Below, one piece after another: positions 36,134 to 46,339 of a stretch of 64,000 nt of DNA; positions within the stretch are counted from its first letter, which is position 1; the number at the start of each line of letters is the position of its first letter. The notes beneath the pieces are model-generated. The model was not told where the DNA came from. It made no database searches and saw only the letters and a list, made by a program, of their open reading frames with translations. Where the stretch lies: NCBI RefSeq assembly GCF_014697575.1, contig NZ_JACJSC010000004.1, forward strand, positions 124,001 through 188,000. Direction: 5' to 3'. This DNA is from Planktothrix sp. FACHB-1365 (GTDB lineage Bacteria > Cyanobacteriota > Cyanobacteriia > Cyanobacteriales > Microcoleaceae). The position numbers were made by a program, and so were the translations under genes.

Positions 36134-36929
36134 TTTTGATAATATTGGTAAATTAATGCACTTGCCTTTAATTGATATTGAACCCGGACAAGAAATTACA
36201 GAACCGGAATTTTTTGTTTCAAGTGCAGCCGAAGCTATTTTACAAGCAGAGGGACGAAATTGGGTTCCGGTGATTGTGCAGGAAATTGCAGATTATCAGT
36301 ATCAAGCGGTGAGTAACCATTTTGTCTATGCAGCGGCTAAAAAAGCACAATTAGAGCGGGTTTGGTGTATTGTTATTGATCCAAAACCTTCTAATATTGA
36401 ACAAGCTAAAATTTTAACAAGAGAAACTAATCCGCTTGTTAATTTATGTACAGCTTCCAGAGATACAATTCTAGCAGCACTCGGCTATTTACAATCTGAA
36501 CCTGGAAGTCCTTTAAAAACAAAAACAGTAGATTTAATTAAAGTAACAGACCGTATTCTTGAATCTGATCGAGAAACTTGGGCTGATTTTAATAAACTTA
36601 TAAAGTTAAAATGCGGAATTATAAAACAAAACCAATTAGACTGTTTAAAACAAGTCTTTTACTGTAAACCAGAACCTCTGCCACCGCCACCGCCAGCACC
36701 TGAACCTGTATCTATTAAAAAAGCCAACCGAGATCAAATTTTTGAGCGTCTCAATTATTTATCTATTAATAAAATAGATAAATTTGATAAAATAGATCCG
36801 GATCAATTAGCTGATACTCTGTTTACAACTCCTAAAGGTAAATGGAAAAGTTTAAATCCTATTTCAAATCTTGACTGTGGAGTCAGTAAAAATCAAATTA
36901 AAACGTTAAAAACCGTATTCTCTTTATAA
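36126..36929 (+). CDS. ParB-like protein with two C-terminal repeats, partner of the nuclease-ParA
   Basis: 267 residues. The N-terminal 95 residues look like a ParB/Srx-type domain (LPLIDIEPGQEITEP; WVPVIVQEIADYQYQAVSNH), though the classical GERRxxA box is not clear. The rest holds two related units ending LKCGIIKQNQLDCLKQVF (about 168-185) and LDCGVSKNQIKTLKTVF (about 249-265), separated by a run of prolines (about 192-200). These repeats are not a family I can name; they may bind DNA or the partner. The start overlaps the upstream stop by 8 bases, so the two are translationally coupled and act together. A degraded copy of the gene's end lies at 38055-38085. Confidence 0.8.
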   Translation: MSDFDNIGKLMHLPLIDIEPGQEITEPEFFVSSAAEAILQAEGRNWVPVIVQEIADYQYQAVSNHFVYAAAKKAQLERVWCIVIDPKPSNIEQAKILTRETNPLVNLCTASRDTILAALGYLQSEPGSPLKTKTVDLIKVTDRILESDRETWADFNKLIKLKCGIIKQNQLDCLKQVFYCKPEPLPPPPPAPEPVSIKKANRDQIFERLNYLSINKIDKFDKIDPDQLADTLFTTPKGKWKSLNPISNLDCGVSKNQIKTLKTVFSL

Positions 36930-36999
36930 ATAATGGAAAAATATTATTAGGAGAAAATATCTTACCAAGATTTACCTTAACCTTAGAACAAATTTGGTG
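36930..36999 (+). pseudogene. Uma2 3'-end fragment (copy B)
   Basis: Directly after the ParB-like stop, the frame reads GENILPRFTLTLEQIW then stop, matching the last codons of the Uma2 gene at 32994-33566. There is no upstream part of the gene. It is one of three local copies of this tail. Confidence 0.85.
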
Positions 37000-37092
37000 A
37001 AAATTATTTTGGTGAAGATGTAAGAGTTTATCTAGCTTCATAGTAACCTTTTAGTTTTATAATTCTAATAAAGTTTTAATGAGGATAGTTAA

Positions 37093-37881
37093 ATGGCTAA
37101 AAAATATTTGATTATTGCTGGTGTATTAATAGTTACTTTTGGTGCTGCCGCTTTTGGATTAGACAAATTAGCTGATCAAAAAGCAGAACAGGAAATTGAA
37201 CAAAAACTTAGTTTAGGTACAGGTTTAGGTATAGATTGTACAAAAGCGAATGTAAATTTATTCCAGAATAATGTCCAATTCATGGATATTAAGGTTGATA
37301 ATATAGATGGTTTTGCTAGTCCTTATATTTTTAGAATTAAAAGTATGAGCTTTCAAGCTAAATCATTAGTAAAAAAGCCTTTAGAAATTGAAAAAATTGT
37401 TGTTGAGGATATAGAAGTTAATGTTGATGTGCGGTTTGATAATAATGCCACTACACCTGAATCCATGATGGCAATTAACCTAAAAAAATTAGCTGAAAAA
37501 GAAAAAAACAAACCGATTCAAGATTCAGATAAACCAGAGGATTTGAACATTAATCAAATGCAATTTAACAACATAATTTTTACTATTAATTTACAACTTC
37601 CTGATGGTAAAAATTCTCCTATAACTAAAGAATTTAAAATTGATCAAATAACTTTAGAGCAAGTTACCGGGGAAAATTTACCCGCTCAATTATCTTCTGC
37701 ATTACAGGAGAAAATATTAACAGAAATAACTGGCTTCATTAATGAGCAAAATTTACCTCAATTAAACTCAATTATAGAAAAATCAAACAAAATAAAACCA
37801 CCCTCTCCACCCTCTCCTCCCTTTCCACTCTCTCCCCCCTCTCCACCGAAAAAATCATATCTTCCCCCTCCAGCAATATAG
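37093..37881 (+). CDS. AsmA/DUF748-like exported protein with proline-rich tail
   Basis: 262 residues. One N-terminal hydrophobic segment (about 5-22) acts as signal or anchor. The body (about 40-215) alternates short beta strands in the manner of AsmA/TamB-like or DUF748 proteins (VNLFQNNVQFMDIKVDN; IEKIVVEDIEVNVDV; INQMQFNNIIFTI). The last 30 residues are a Pro/Ser run (PPSPPSPPFPLSPPSPP) resembling a wall-crossing spacer. Family assignment is tentative. It lies 93 bases after the Uma2 fragment and has its own TAGT..GAGGATAG leader. Position inside the island suggests cargo rather than a core gene. Confidence 0.65.
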   Translation: MAKKYLIIAGVLIVTFGAAAFGLDKLADQKAEQEIEQKLSLGTGLGIDCTKANVNLFQNNVQFMDIKVDNIDGFASPYIFRIKSMSFQAKSLVKKPLEIEKIVVEDIEVNVDVRFDNNATTPESMMAINLKKLAEKEKNKPIQDSDKPEDLNINQMQFNNIIFTINLQLPDGKNSPITKEFKIDQITLEQVTGENLPAQLSSALQEKILTEITGFINEQNLPQLNSIIEKSNKIKPPSPPSPPFPLSPPSPPKKSYLPPPAI

Positions 37882-38084
37882 AAGGTTTGTAAATCGTAAA
37901 TTCACTGAATTTGCGATCGCTTAATCATATATGTTCAGGTACAAGAGTGGATAAGATGCCTAAGATTAAAGCGGTTTTGGTATAAGTAGGTAGGCTCTAT
38001 AAAACCCCACTATATAAATTTGAAATAACAAAGGTAAATAACCATGAATGAGTCTCAAAAAACTGTATTTTATTATAAATAATG

Positions 38085-38150
38085 CTGAAATATTATCAGG
38101 AGAAAATATTTTACCTCAATTTACCTTAAACTTAAAACAAATTTGGTAAA
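38085..38150 (+). pseudogene. Uma2 3'-end fragment (copy C)
   Basis: Frame reads AEILSGENILPQFTLNLKQIW then stop when joined to the preceding Asn codons; it matches the ends of the complete Uma2 gene (32994-33566) and of copy B. The preceding bases match copy B better than the intact gene, so B and C share a more recent source. Confidence 0.85.
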
Positions 38151-38154
38151 CCCC

Positions 38155-38290
38155 GTTGTTGTGCTGAAGCACAATCAAAAAACTATAATAAAAACAATTA
38201 ACCTCAATCTGCTCATCCCTCTCGTTTCTAGGTTCTACCTAAGATTCTGATATTTTTTGATCCTCTCATGCCCAAGTTAGAGGGGGCTTT
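38155..38290. repeat. 79-bp direct repeat (right copy) joined to a copy of a distant gene end
   Basis: 38155-38233 matches 33572-33650. 38241-38260 is identical over 20 bases to 31989-32008, and after a 13-base diverged stretch the match resumes with AAGTTAGAGG at the same spacing as at 32022-32031. Confidence 0.9.
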
Positions 38291-38302
38291 AGGTGAGTAT
38301 AA

Positions 38303-39067
38303 TTATTGGGGTGGGTCGGTTAAGACTGACTCTATAGTTTTTTCTATATTTAGATCACTACCAATTTTGTTTTTAATCATTTTACAAAAATTTAGAAAAG
38401 ATTCAAATGTTTTTAAATGATTAGTTGTTTCAACTCTCTTAATTATTTCTTTCAAGTAAAATTCTTTCGCTGCATCACCTGGTTTTGTTTTTTTATATAT
38501 AGTATTGTTAGCTAAAAATAGAGCTTTTAAGTATTTTTCATGAAATTGAGCATGATTATATCGGGTGGCATCAAAATTACCCATTAATTCTGGATCAAAT
38601 TGAGATACATCATAATATTTTTTATAGTCTGATAAAGGATAGCCTGAGTATTGCAATAAAGAAGTAGGATTTTTTTGGTATGAAAATATTTTTCGATTAC
38701 CAAGTAACCATGTTTCAAGACAACGATTTTGGACAATAATTATAAGTTGTGTCTTACCTAAATTTATATTACTTTCTTGTATATAATTTATAATATCATC
38801 TTGCCTTTGAGTTACAGTTTGTTCATCAGCATCTACACAAAGAACTAAATAGTCATAATTATTTGTTTCATTAATTTTATCAATTGCATTATCAAGATGA
38901 TCGGATAAAATATTAGGATAACCTTCTCCACTAATAAGGTAATAATTATTTTTTTGTACTTGATCATGGTATCTAACTTTTTTCAATTCAGGTATTAAAT
39001 ATTTGAGCCATTTTGGATAAAGTGTTATTTCTGTACTCTTTCCCTCTACTAAAAAGTAAATATTCAT
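38303..39067 (-). CDS. TOPRIM-fold protein, RloB-like, second gene of an ATPase/TOPRIM pair
   Basis: 254 residues. The N-terminus FLVEGKSTE places Glu8 as the TOPRIM acidic residue; LVLCVDADEQ supplies the D79-x-D81 pair. QNRCLETWLLGN (about 116-127) resembles the C-F-E-x-W-L-L motif of RloB proteins. TOPRIM domains cut or bind nucleic acid with metal ions. Paired with an ABC-type ATPase this organisation is typical of anti-phage modules (RloAB, PARIS, Gabija and OLD-type systems). The start ATG shares its A with the stop of the ATPase gene (TAATG), so translation is coupled. The exact family could not be assigned. Confidence 0.75.
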   Translation of the reverse strand: MNIYFLVEGKSTEITLYPKWLKYLIPELKKVRYHDQVQKNNYYLISGEGYPNILSDHLDNAIDKINETNNYDYLVLCVDADEQTVTQRQDDIINYIQESNINLGKTQLIIIVQNRCLETWLLGNRKIFSYQKNPTSLLQYSGYPLSDYKKYYDVSQFDPELMGNFDATRYNHAQFHEKYLKALFLANNTIYKKTKPGDAAKEFYLKEIIKRVETTNHLKTFESFLNFCKMIKNKIGSDLNIEKTIESVLTDPPQ

Positions 39068-40227
39068 TAATCCTCCAAATCTTCTTCATCTTCAAGAACA
39101 TTGATTAAATCAATAAAAGCTTTTTGCCTAGATTCAGAAATATGAAAATCTTCTGCTTTTTTAACAGTTACTAAGCCTCCATGACGAGTAACTATTTTCC
39201 AGTATCTAGGGCTAATATTATTAATTATGTAAGGATGATGACTTGTAATCATAAATTGCAAATCTTCCCTTTCTACAATTAACTCCGTTACACTATCAAT
39301 ACAATTAACACCTAAACTATTTTCAAATTCATCAATTAGGATAACACAGTTATCAGGAGATAAATATAATTCGCTAATATACATTAACGTTTTGAACATT
39401 CCTGAAGATATATTATCTTGTCTAATCCAAGGTTCAATATCTTTTTCCTTAATTTTTATAAGAATAGCTTCTTTTAAAATATCAGCTAAAGCTAAAGGAA
39501 GTTCATCCTGATTAAATGGTTCAACTTTGATGTCTTCAACTTTCTCAAAAATTTCTATAAATACTGACTTAATTCTATTAAAAGTTTCTGGTATATATCT
39601 GTAAACTAACGCCAATTTAATTGGTAATGGCAATTCATCATTTTTAATTTCTGACACATCACAATTTTCATATTTTTTCAAAATATTAGTAGAAAGTATT
39701 AAAATACCTTCGTTGTCTAAATACTTAGCTGATTCGGTTTCTATGATTTTATCAAATTCTTGTTGTACTGGCTTAATATCTTCTTCTTCACTGAGGAGTT
39801 CAATTATACTTTTGAAAGGAGATAATTTGAAAGGAGATAATTTATCTTGAAAAATTATTCCTTTTTCTTGTGTTCTTTCAATTATAGATTTGTCATTTTT
39901 AGCTAAATATTCCTCTATGATTTTATATTGATCCTCTTCATCAGAATCAGTCTTTATAGTCTTTATAATTATATTATTTTGTCTAGTTTCAAATTTCCCA
40001 CGCCAACGATATAAATTCTCGTCCTGAGTTACAAATGTTACATCCCAACAAACTCCATTTAGAGAAATTCCATTAGCAATCATTTTAAGTCGCTTAATTG
40101 CCTTCAGTATTTGTGTCTTACCAGCACCAGATATACCAACTAACAAATTAAGATTAGATGAAAATTCAATAGGATTAAGTTTCCATTGGTATTCTTTATC
40201 TTCATATTCTAATTTTTTAAGCTTCAT
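39067..40227 (-). CDS. ABC/RecF-type AAA ATPase, first gene of an ATPase/TOPRIM pair
   Basis: 386 residues. Walker A GISGAGKTQ near the N-terminus (K37), a long variable middle (about 90-270), then a signature-like NISSGMFKTLMYI, Walker B CVILIDEFENSLG and a switch His in TSHHPYII. This is the AAA_15/AAA_21 type of ATPase found with OLD nucleases, RloA and AriA. It has no TOPRIM domain of its own; that is supplied by the coupled downstream gene. The pair is followed by degenerate repeats and preceded by an AT-rich leader. A defence role is inferred from architecture and context, not shown. Confidence 0.85.
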   Translation of the reverse strand: MKLKKLEYEDKEYQWKLNPIEFSSNLNLLVGISGAGKTQILKAIKRLKMIANGISLNGVCWDVTFVTQDENLYRWRGKFETRQNNIIIKTIKTDSDEEDQYKIIEEYLAKNDKSIIERTQEKGIIFQDKLSPFKLSPFKSIIELLSEEEDIKPVQQEFDKIIETESAKYLDNEGILILSTNILKKYENCDVSEIKNDELPLPIKLALVYRYIPETFNRIKSVFIEIFEKVEDIKVEPFNQDELPLALADILKEAILIKIKEKDIEPWIRQDNISSGMFKTLMYISELYLSPDNCVILIDEFENSLGVNCIDSVTELIVEREDLQFMITSHHPYIINNISPRYWKIVTRHGGLVTVKKAEDFHISESRQKAFIDLINVLEDEEDLED

Positions 40228-40543
40228 AAAAGTTTTTCATTAAATTATAATGTGATTTACTTCTAATCATTGTATCAGATGATTACAAAATTATCATAAT
40301 TTTTTAGGGGAGTTAAGGTGCGATCGCTCTTTGGGGTGTAGGAGGGTTGAGGTGTGATCGCTTTCCTACTCTTCTATTGAGGTGCTATATATGCCGACAA
40401 GCGGTGGCTACGCCATCACGCTCCGTCGAACTCACGTTAATTTTATCCCATAAATTAGGGTCAGAAACCCGGTTTCTTGATCAAAAAATAAGGTGAGTTA
40501 CAACTTGCGTAAACCCACCTTAAAATCAACATTAAATTAGGGT
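40228..40543. other. 316-bp intergenic region with repeats
   Basis: Upstream AT-rich part probably carries the ATPase/TOPRIM promoter. It has a GCGATCGC site, two GAGGTG-GATCGCT-like repeats (about 40316-40365) and AGAAACC-c-GGTTTCT (40463-40477), a palindrome lying downstream of atpC that may serve as its 3' end. Confidence 0.5.
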
Positions 40544-41494
40544 TTAACCCTTTAAAGCTTCTGCACCACCGACCACTTCCAGCAATTCCTGGGTAATGGA
40601 GGCTTGACGAGCTTTGTTATAGGATAACGTTAGGGTTTTAATTAACTCTCCAGCGTTGTCACTGGCGTTACTCATGGCGGTCATCCGCGCGGCTAACTCA
40701 CTAGCAATAGATTCTTGCCAAGCGCGTAACAATTGGTTTGTTAAAAACAAAGGTAATAACGCATCCAAAATTTGGGCAGGATCTTGTTCAAAAATCATAT
40801 CTCTCGGTAAATCCGCGAGATTATTTTTGACTTTCTCCCGTGTGACTTCAAATTGACCATTTTTTGTGGTCAAACGGAAGATTTCATCATCTGTTGGCTC
40901 TAATCCTTGAGGATCAAGCGGTAACAGAGTTTGAATCACTGGACGAGAAGCAATTAACGAAACAAATTTCGTATAAATTAACTCAATCCGATCCAATTCC
41001 CCGGATAAAAATAAAGCCAAAAGATTTTCCGCCGAATCCCGTACTCGGTCTATAGTGGGATTTTTTTCAGGGTTTTCCACCGTTGCGCGGATATCAACAT
41101 CCCGTCTTTGGAAATATTGAATCGCTTTGCGTCCCACTAACAAATAAGTGCATTGCACACCTTCGGCTTCCAACTCTTTTGCACGAGTTTCAGCCCGTTT
41201 GATAATGCTACTATTATAGGTTCCACACAAGCCGCGATTACCGGAAATCACCAGTAATCCAACTTTTTTAACTTCCCGTTGTTTGAGGAGAGGCAAATCT
41301 GCTTCTTCAAATTTTAAACGGGATTGTAACCCATAAAGAATTCCGGCTAACCGATCAGCAAAGGGGCGAGACGCTAAAACTTGTTCCTGGGCGCGACGCA
41401 CTTTTGCAGAAGCCACCAGACGCATCGCTTCTGTAATTTTCTTGGTATTTTTAACCGAATCAATCCGATCGCGGATCGCTTTTAAATTTGACAT
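40544..41494 (-). CDS. atpC: ATP synthase subunit gamma
   Basis: 316 residues. The two ends ([20 protein letters not shown] and [17 protein letters not shown]) form the central rotor shaft. The region about 195-235 ([20 protein letters not shown]) is the insertion that distinguishes cyanobacterial and plastid gamma subunits; it lacks the regulatory Cys pair of plant gamma. Last gene of the ATP operon, separated from atpA by 131 bases filled with heptamer repeats. Confidence 0.97.
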   Translation of the reverse strand: MSNLKAIRDRIDSVKNTKKITEAMRLVASAKVRRAQEQVLASRPFADRLAGILYGLQSRLKFEEADLPLLKQREVKKVGLLVISGNRGLCGTYNSSIIKRAETRAKELEAEGVQCTYLLVGRKAIQYFQRRDVDIRATVENPEKNPTIDRVRDSAENLLALFLSGELDRIELIYTKFVSLIASRPVIQTLLPLDPQGLEPTDDEIFRLTTKNGQFEVTREKVKNNLADLPRDMIFEQDPAQILDALLPLFLTNQLLRAWQESIASELAARMTAMSNASDNAGELIKTLTLSYNKARQASITQELLEVVGGAEALKG

Positions 41495-41520
41495 AGTTTT
41501 GCCAGATTTGCGTTATGAAA

Positions 41521-41614
41521 TCAGGAGTCAGGAATCAGGAGTTAGGAGACAGGAATCAGAAGTCAGCTATCAACATTAAAGCTTTACTGTTCCCTGTTCC
41601 CTGTTCCCTGTTCC
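41521..41614. repeat. Two heptamer arrays between atpA and atpC
   Basis: 41521-41569 is about seven degenerate TCAGGAG units; 41587-41614 is four perfect CTGTTCC units. The latter matches the array at 24426-24453. Both lie inside the ATP synthase operon. Confidence 0.9.
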
Positions 41615-41625
41615 CTTCCCAAAAA

Positions 41626-43158
<1,533 letters not shown>

Positions 43159-43212
43159 TTAGGGGTTATGAGTTAAAACAGATCCCATCTTTATGATGAC
43201 GGGTCATAACGA

Positions 43213-43764
43213 TTATTGGGCCAATTTCATGCCAATGCGACGCAGTTGTCCGCGCAAACTGGCATCCACCACGCGAGATCCAACTTTGATAATCACACCG
43301 CCCAATAAATCCGGGTCAAGGGTGGTGGAAATTTCCACCGAGCGGGCATTGGTCATGGCTTTGACTTTTTCAGTCAAGGTATTTTGTTGAGCTTCGGTTA
43401 ACGGATGGGCGGAGGTGATTTCTGCCAATACCGTTTGATTGAGTTTCCGCAGTAATACTAAATACTGTTGACCAATTCCCTGTAAGAATAAAATCCGTCC
43501 CCGATCCACTAACAGCATCAAGAAATTCCGTAATAAGGGATTAACTTGATCTCCTGTAATGCGTTGCAGAACGGCTTTTTTATCCTGGGGTTTAATCACA
43601 GGATTGTCTAAAAAGTTTTTTAATTCTGCGGAATTTTCCAGTAATTCGAGTAATGAGCGGATCTCATTGCCGAATTCTTCGGTTAAATTTCTCGATTGAG
43701 CCAAGGACATTAACGCCGAGGCGTAAGGCTCAACAATTTCTCCTGCGATCGCACTCATATTCAA
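43213..43764 (-). CDS. atpD: ATP synthase subunit delta
   Basis: 183 residues, OSCP/delta family: helical N-terminal domain (EPYASALMSLAQ) and C-terminal domain with LDPDLLGGVIIKVGSRVVDAS. Links F1 to the peripheral stalk. Its ATG overlaps the atpF stop by four bases. The symbol follows cyanobacterial usage (atpD = delta). Confidence 0.97.
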   Translation of the reverse strand: MNMSAIAGEIVEPYASALMSLAQSRNLTEEFGNEIRSLLELLENSAELKNFLDNPVIKPQDKKAVLQRITGDQVNPLLRNFLMLLVDRGRILFLQGIGQQYLVLLRKLNQTVLAEITSAHPLTEAQQNTLTEKVKAMTNARSVEISTTLDPDLLGGVIIKVGSRVVDASLRGQLRRIGMKLAQ

Positions 43765-44288
43765 CCTCCCAGCAGCGTTAGACTCCGATCAATTAACCGT
43801 TCCTGAACAGTGTCGTCAAGCTGTTGTTTGAGTTGAGCTTCTGCCCGTTCAATGGCTTGAGTGGCAATCAGAGAACGCAGTTGAGAAATCACTCGTTCGC
43901 GATCTGAATCTAACTCAGCGCTTGCGTTTGCTTTCATGCGTTCTACCTCTTCGGCAGCTTTAGCTAGAATTGATTCTCTAACGGTTTTTGCCCGTTCTTC
44001 GGCTTCAGCTAAAATTCGTTGCGCGTCCGTTTGGGCGGCGGTTAATTTTTGCTGTTGTTCTGCTAGAGATGCTTCTGCTTGTTTTTGACGCTGTTCAGCT
44101 TCTTGAATCGCTTCTTCAATGGTGGAGCGTCTTTCATTTAGGATTTTTCCTAAAAAGCCTCGCCCAAAGTAAACCAGCACACCAATCAGAATGGCTAGGT
44201 TAATTAGGTTCGTCTCAAAAATATTGGTATTGAGACCGAATCCAGCTTCAGAGCTAGCTTCTGTGGCTAGTAATAAAACAGTCTCCAT
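43761..44288 (-). CDS. atpF: ATP synthase subunit b
   Basis: 175 residues. One membrane segment (about 28-46, NLAILIGVLVYFGRGFLG) and a long charged coiled coil forming one arm of the peripheral stalk. It pairs with b' encoded upstream. The N-terminus before the membrane segment is short, as usual in cyanobacteria. Confidence 0.97.
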   Translation of the reverse strand: METVLLLATEASSEAGFGLNTNIFETNLINLAILIGVLVYFGRGFLGKILNERRSTIEEAIQEAEQRQKQAEASLAEQQQKLTAAQTDAQRILAEAEERAKTVRESILAKAAEEVERMKANASAELDSDRERVISQLRSLIATQAIERAEAQLKQQLDDTVQERLIDRSLTLLGG

Positions 44289-44431
44289 GATGTTCTTCTC
44301 ATAAATGCGCGGCTTAAGGTTTAACTCCCTATAGGGGGCGTTATCATCTAGCCTGGGCTGTCTTCAATCCGAATTTTCCGCAGTTTCACAAGCTGAAAAC
44401 AATCTTGTGATCAGCTTTAACGCATCCAAGA

Positions 44432-44914
44432 TTATCTAACGAACTCAGCCCCTAATAATTTTTCTAAAATTTGGCGACTGAGAGGTTCAACTTGTTGCTC
44501 TAAAGCTTGCAGGGCTTGTTGTTTTTCCTGCTCAATTTCTTGAGCCGCTTTGTCTCTCAATTTTTGCGCTTCTTGTAATGCTTCTGCGACTTTTCCCGTA
44601 GCAATTTTCTGGGCTTCCGCTTGAGCATTTACAATCGTCGCTTGAGCTTTTTTGCGAGTTTCTGCTAACTCTAATTCGTATTGTTTGGCTAATTTTTCAG
44701 CTTTAGCCAGACGTTCTTTGGCGTTGACTTCGCGATCGCGGATATAATCCGCCCGTTCATCAATTGCCTTTCCTAATGGTTTGTAGAAAACCTGGTTTAA
44801 AATTACTGCCAGAATTACGAACTGCACTGCCATTAAGGGCAAGGTGGCATCAAGATCAAACAGTCCTCCTTCTTTAGCAGCCTCTTCAACCGCAAATAAA
44901 ATTGTCCAGTGCAT
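44432..44914 (-). CDS. atpG: ATP synthase subunit b'
   Basis: 160 residues. One membrane segment (about 27-45, [20 protein letters not shown]) and a coiled-coil tail rich in Ala, Glu and Gln. The presence of a diverged second b-type subunit is a mark of photosynthetic bacteria and plastids. Confidence 0.97.
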   Translation of the reverse strand: MHWTILFAVEEAAKEGGLFDLDATLPLMAVQFVILAVILNQVFYKPLGKAIDERADYIRDREVNAKERLAKAEKLAKQYELELAETRKKAQATIVNAQAEAQKIATGKVAEALQEAQKLRDKAAQEIEQEKQQALQALEQQVEPLSRQILEKLLGAEFVR

Positions 44915-45011
44915 TATTGTCCCTTGAAGAGTTGAATTGAAGATGGATTTTAGACCCAGAGTTTCAGAGCACCTGAAACCTCAAATCTAAAATCCATGTT
45001 TGGATTACTGT

Positions 45012-45299
<288 letters not shown>

Positions 45300-45526
45300 T
45301 CAATTAGACAAAATGTGAATTCAATCCCTATCAGCATTTATAAAACGAGGAGATTTGAAGAAAACAATTTTCTTCTTTGTCCCGTTATCAATGCCAGATT
45401 CGTTTAATGGATTGGAGTCCCCAAAACGTTATTTTACCAATAAAGGGGATCTAGTTTAACCCAACAGCACATTTTGGAAAAATCAAGATCTTAAGAAAAG
45501 AAATCTTCAAGGATTTGTTGCTTTTC

Positions 45527-46285
45527 TTAGTCGTGATGTTCCGCACCATGTCCTTCTAAGGCTTCACCAATATAGTTCGCTGCCAGCGTCGCAAAAATTA
45601 GCGCTTGAATGGCACTCAAGAATAAACCTAAAACCATCAGGGGCAGAGGAATAAACAGAGGCACCAGGAATACCAACACGGCCACCACCAGTTCATCCGC
45701 CAAAATGTTACCAAACAAACGGAAACTCAGTGAGAGGGGTTTGGTAAAATCTTCAATCACCCGGAAGATCGCGAGAAACGCAAGGGGTTGAGCGTAATCA
45801 GCAAAATAACCGACAAAGCCTTTTTTACTGATTCCGGCGTAGAAATATGCTAAGGACGTTAACAGGGCTAAGGCCACTGTCGTATTGATATCGCTGGTGG
45901 GCGCTGCTAATTCTCCTGAAGGCAGTTCGATCAGCTTCCAAGGAATTAAGGCACCTGACCAGTTAGAGGCAAAGATGAATAAGAACAGTGTTCCAATGAA
46001 GGGAACCCAAGGACGATATTCTTTTTCCCCGATTTGGTCTTTAGCAAGGTTGCGAATGAATTCTAGGGCGTACTCCATAAAATTCTGCATCCCACTGGGA
46101 ATTCGCTGCACGTTGCTGCTGGCCAACACTGAGACAAGAATCAGCAAACCGATTACAAACCACGAAGTCAGAAAAATCTGACCATGCAGTTTTAAACCGC
46201 CGACTTCCCAATAGAGGTGCTGGCCAACTTCCAAACTAGCAAGGGGAAGAGGATTGAAGATGTTTAAAACAGTCAGCATTTCCAT
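45527..46285 (-). CDS. atpI: ATP synthase subunit a
   Basis: 252 residues with about five membrane helices. The essential Arg is in [14 protein letters not shown], and the C-terminal helix [17 protein letters not shown] is conserved. It forms the proton half-channels against the c ring. There is an in-frame ATG at codon 3. The 227-base gap to atpH is a usual site for an extra leader or processing signal; no terminator is evident there. Confidence 0.97.
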   Translation of the reverse strand: MEMLTVLNIFNPLPLASLEVGQHLYWEVGGLKLHGQIFLTSWFVIGLLILVSVLASSNVQRIPSGMQNFMEYALEFIRNLAKDQIGEKEYRPWVPFIGTLFLFIFASNWSGALIPWKLIELPSGELAAPTSDINTTVALALLTSLAYFYAGISKKGFVGYFADYAQPLAFLAIFRVIEDFTKPLSLSFRLFGNILADELVVAVLVFLVPLFIPLPLMVLGLFLSAIQALIFATLAANYIGEALEGHGAEHHD

Positions 46286-46339
46286 TCAAGAGGCTTCCTC
46301 TACAGATTGAGGACTGGAGGATTCCGAAAACCACGTGAC

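Larger units (their letters stand above)
37882..38302. other. 421-bp intergenic region built of duplicated pieces
   Basis: From left to right: unique AT-rich sequence with a HIP1 site; 38055-38085, a remnant of the end of the ParB-like gene (KKTVFYYK then stop); 38085-38150, Uma2 tail; 38155-38233, the right copy of the 79-bp repeat; 38241-38290, a copy of the end of the cysteine-rich gene at 31989-32036. No intact gene is present. Confidence 0.8.

Noticed and set aside
40380-40445. Possible IS remnant (GGCTACGCCATCACGCTCCG-like)
   Set aside because: Only a faint likeness to the right end of the IS element at 56.6 kb (short GCGTAG/CGTCG words); too little to call.
41521-41569. Possible attachment site or IS end inside the ATP operon
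   Set aside because: The sequence is a degenerate 7-base tandem repeat without inverted ends or transposase remnants.
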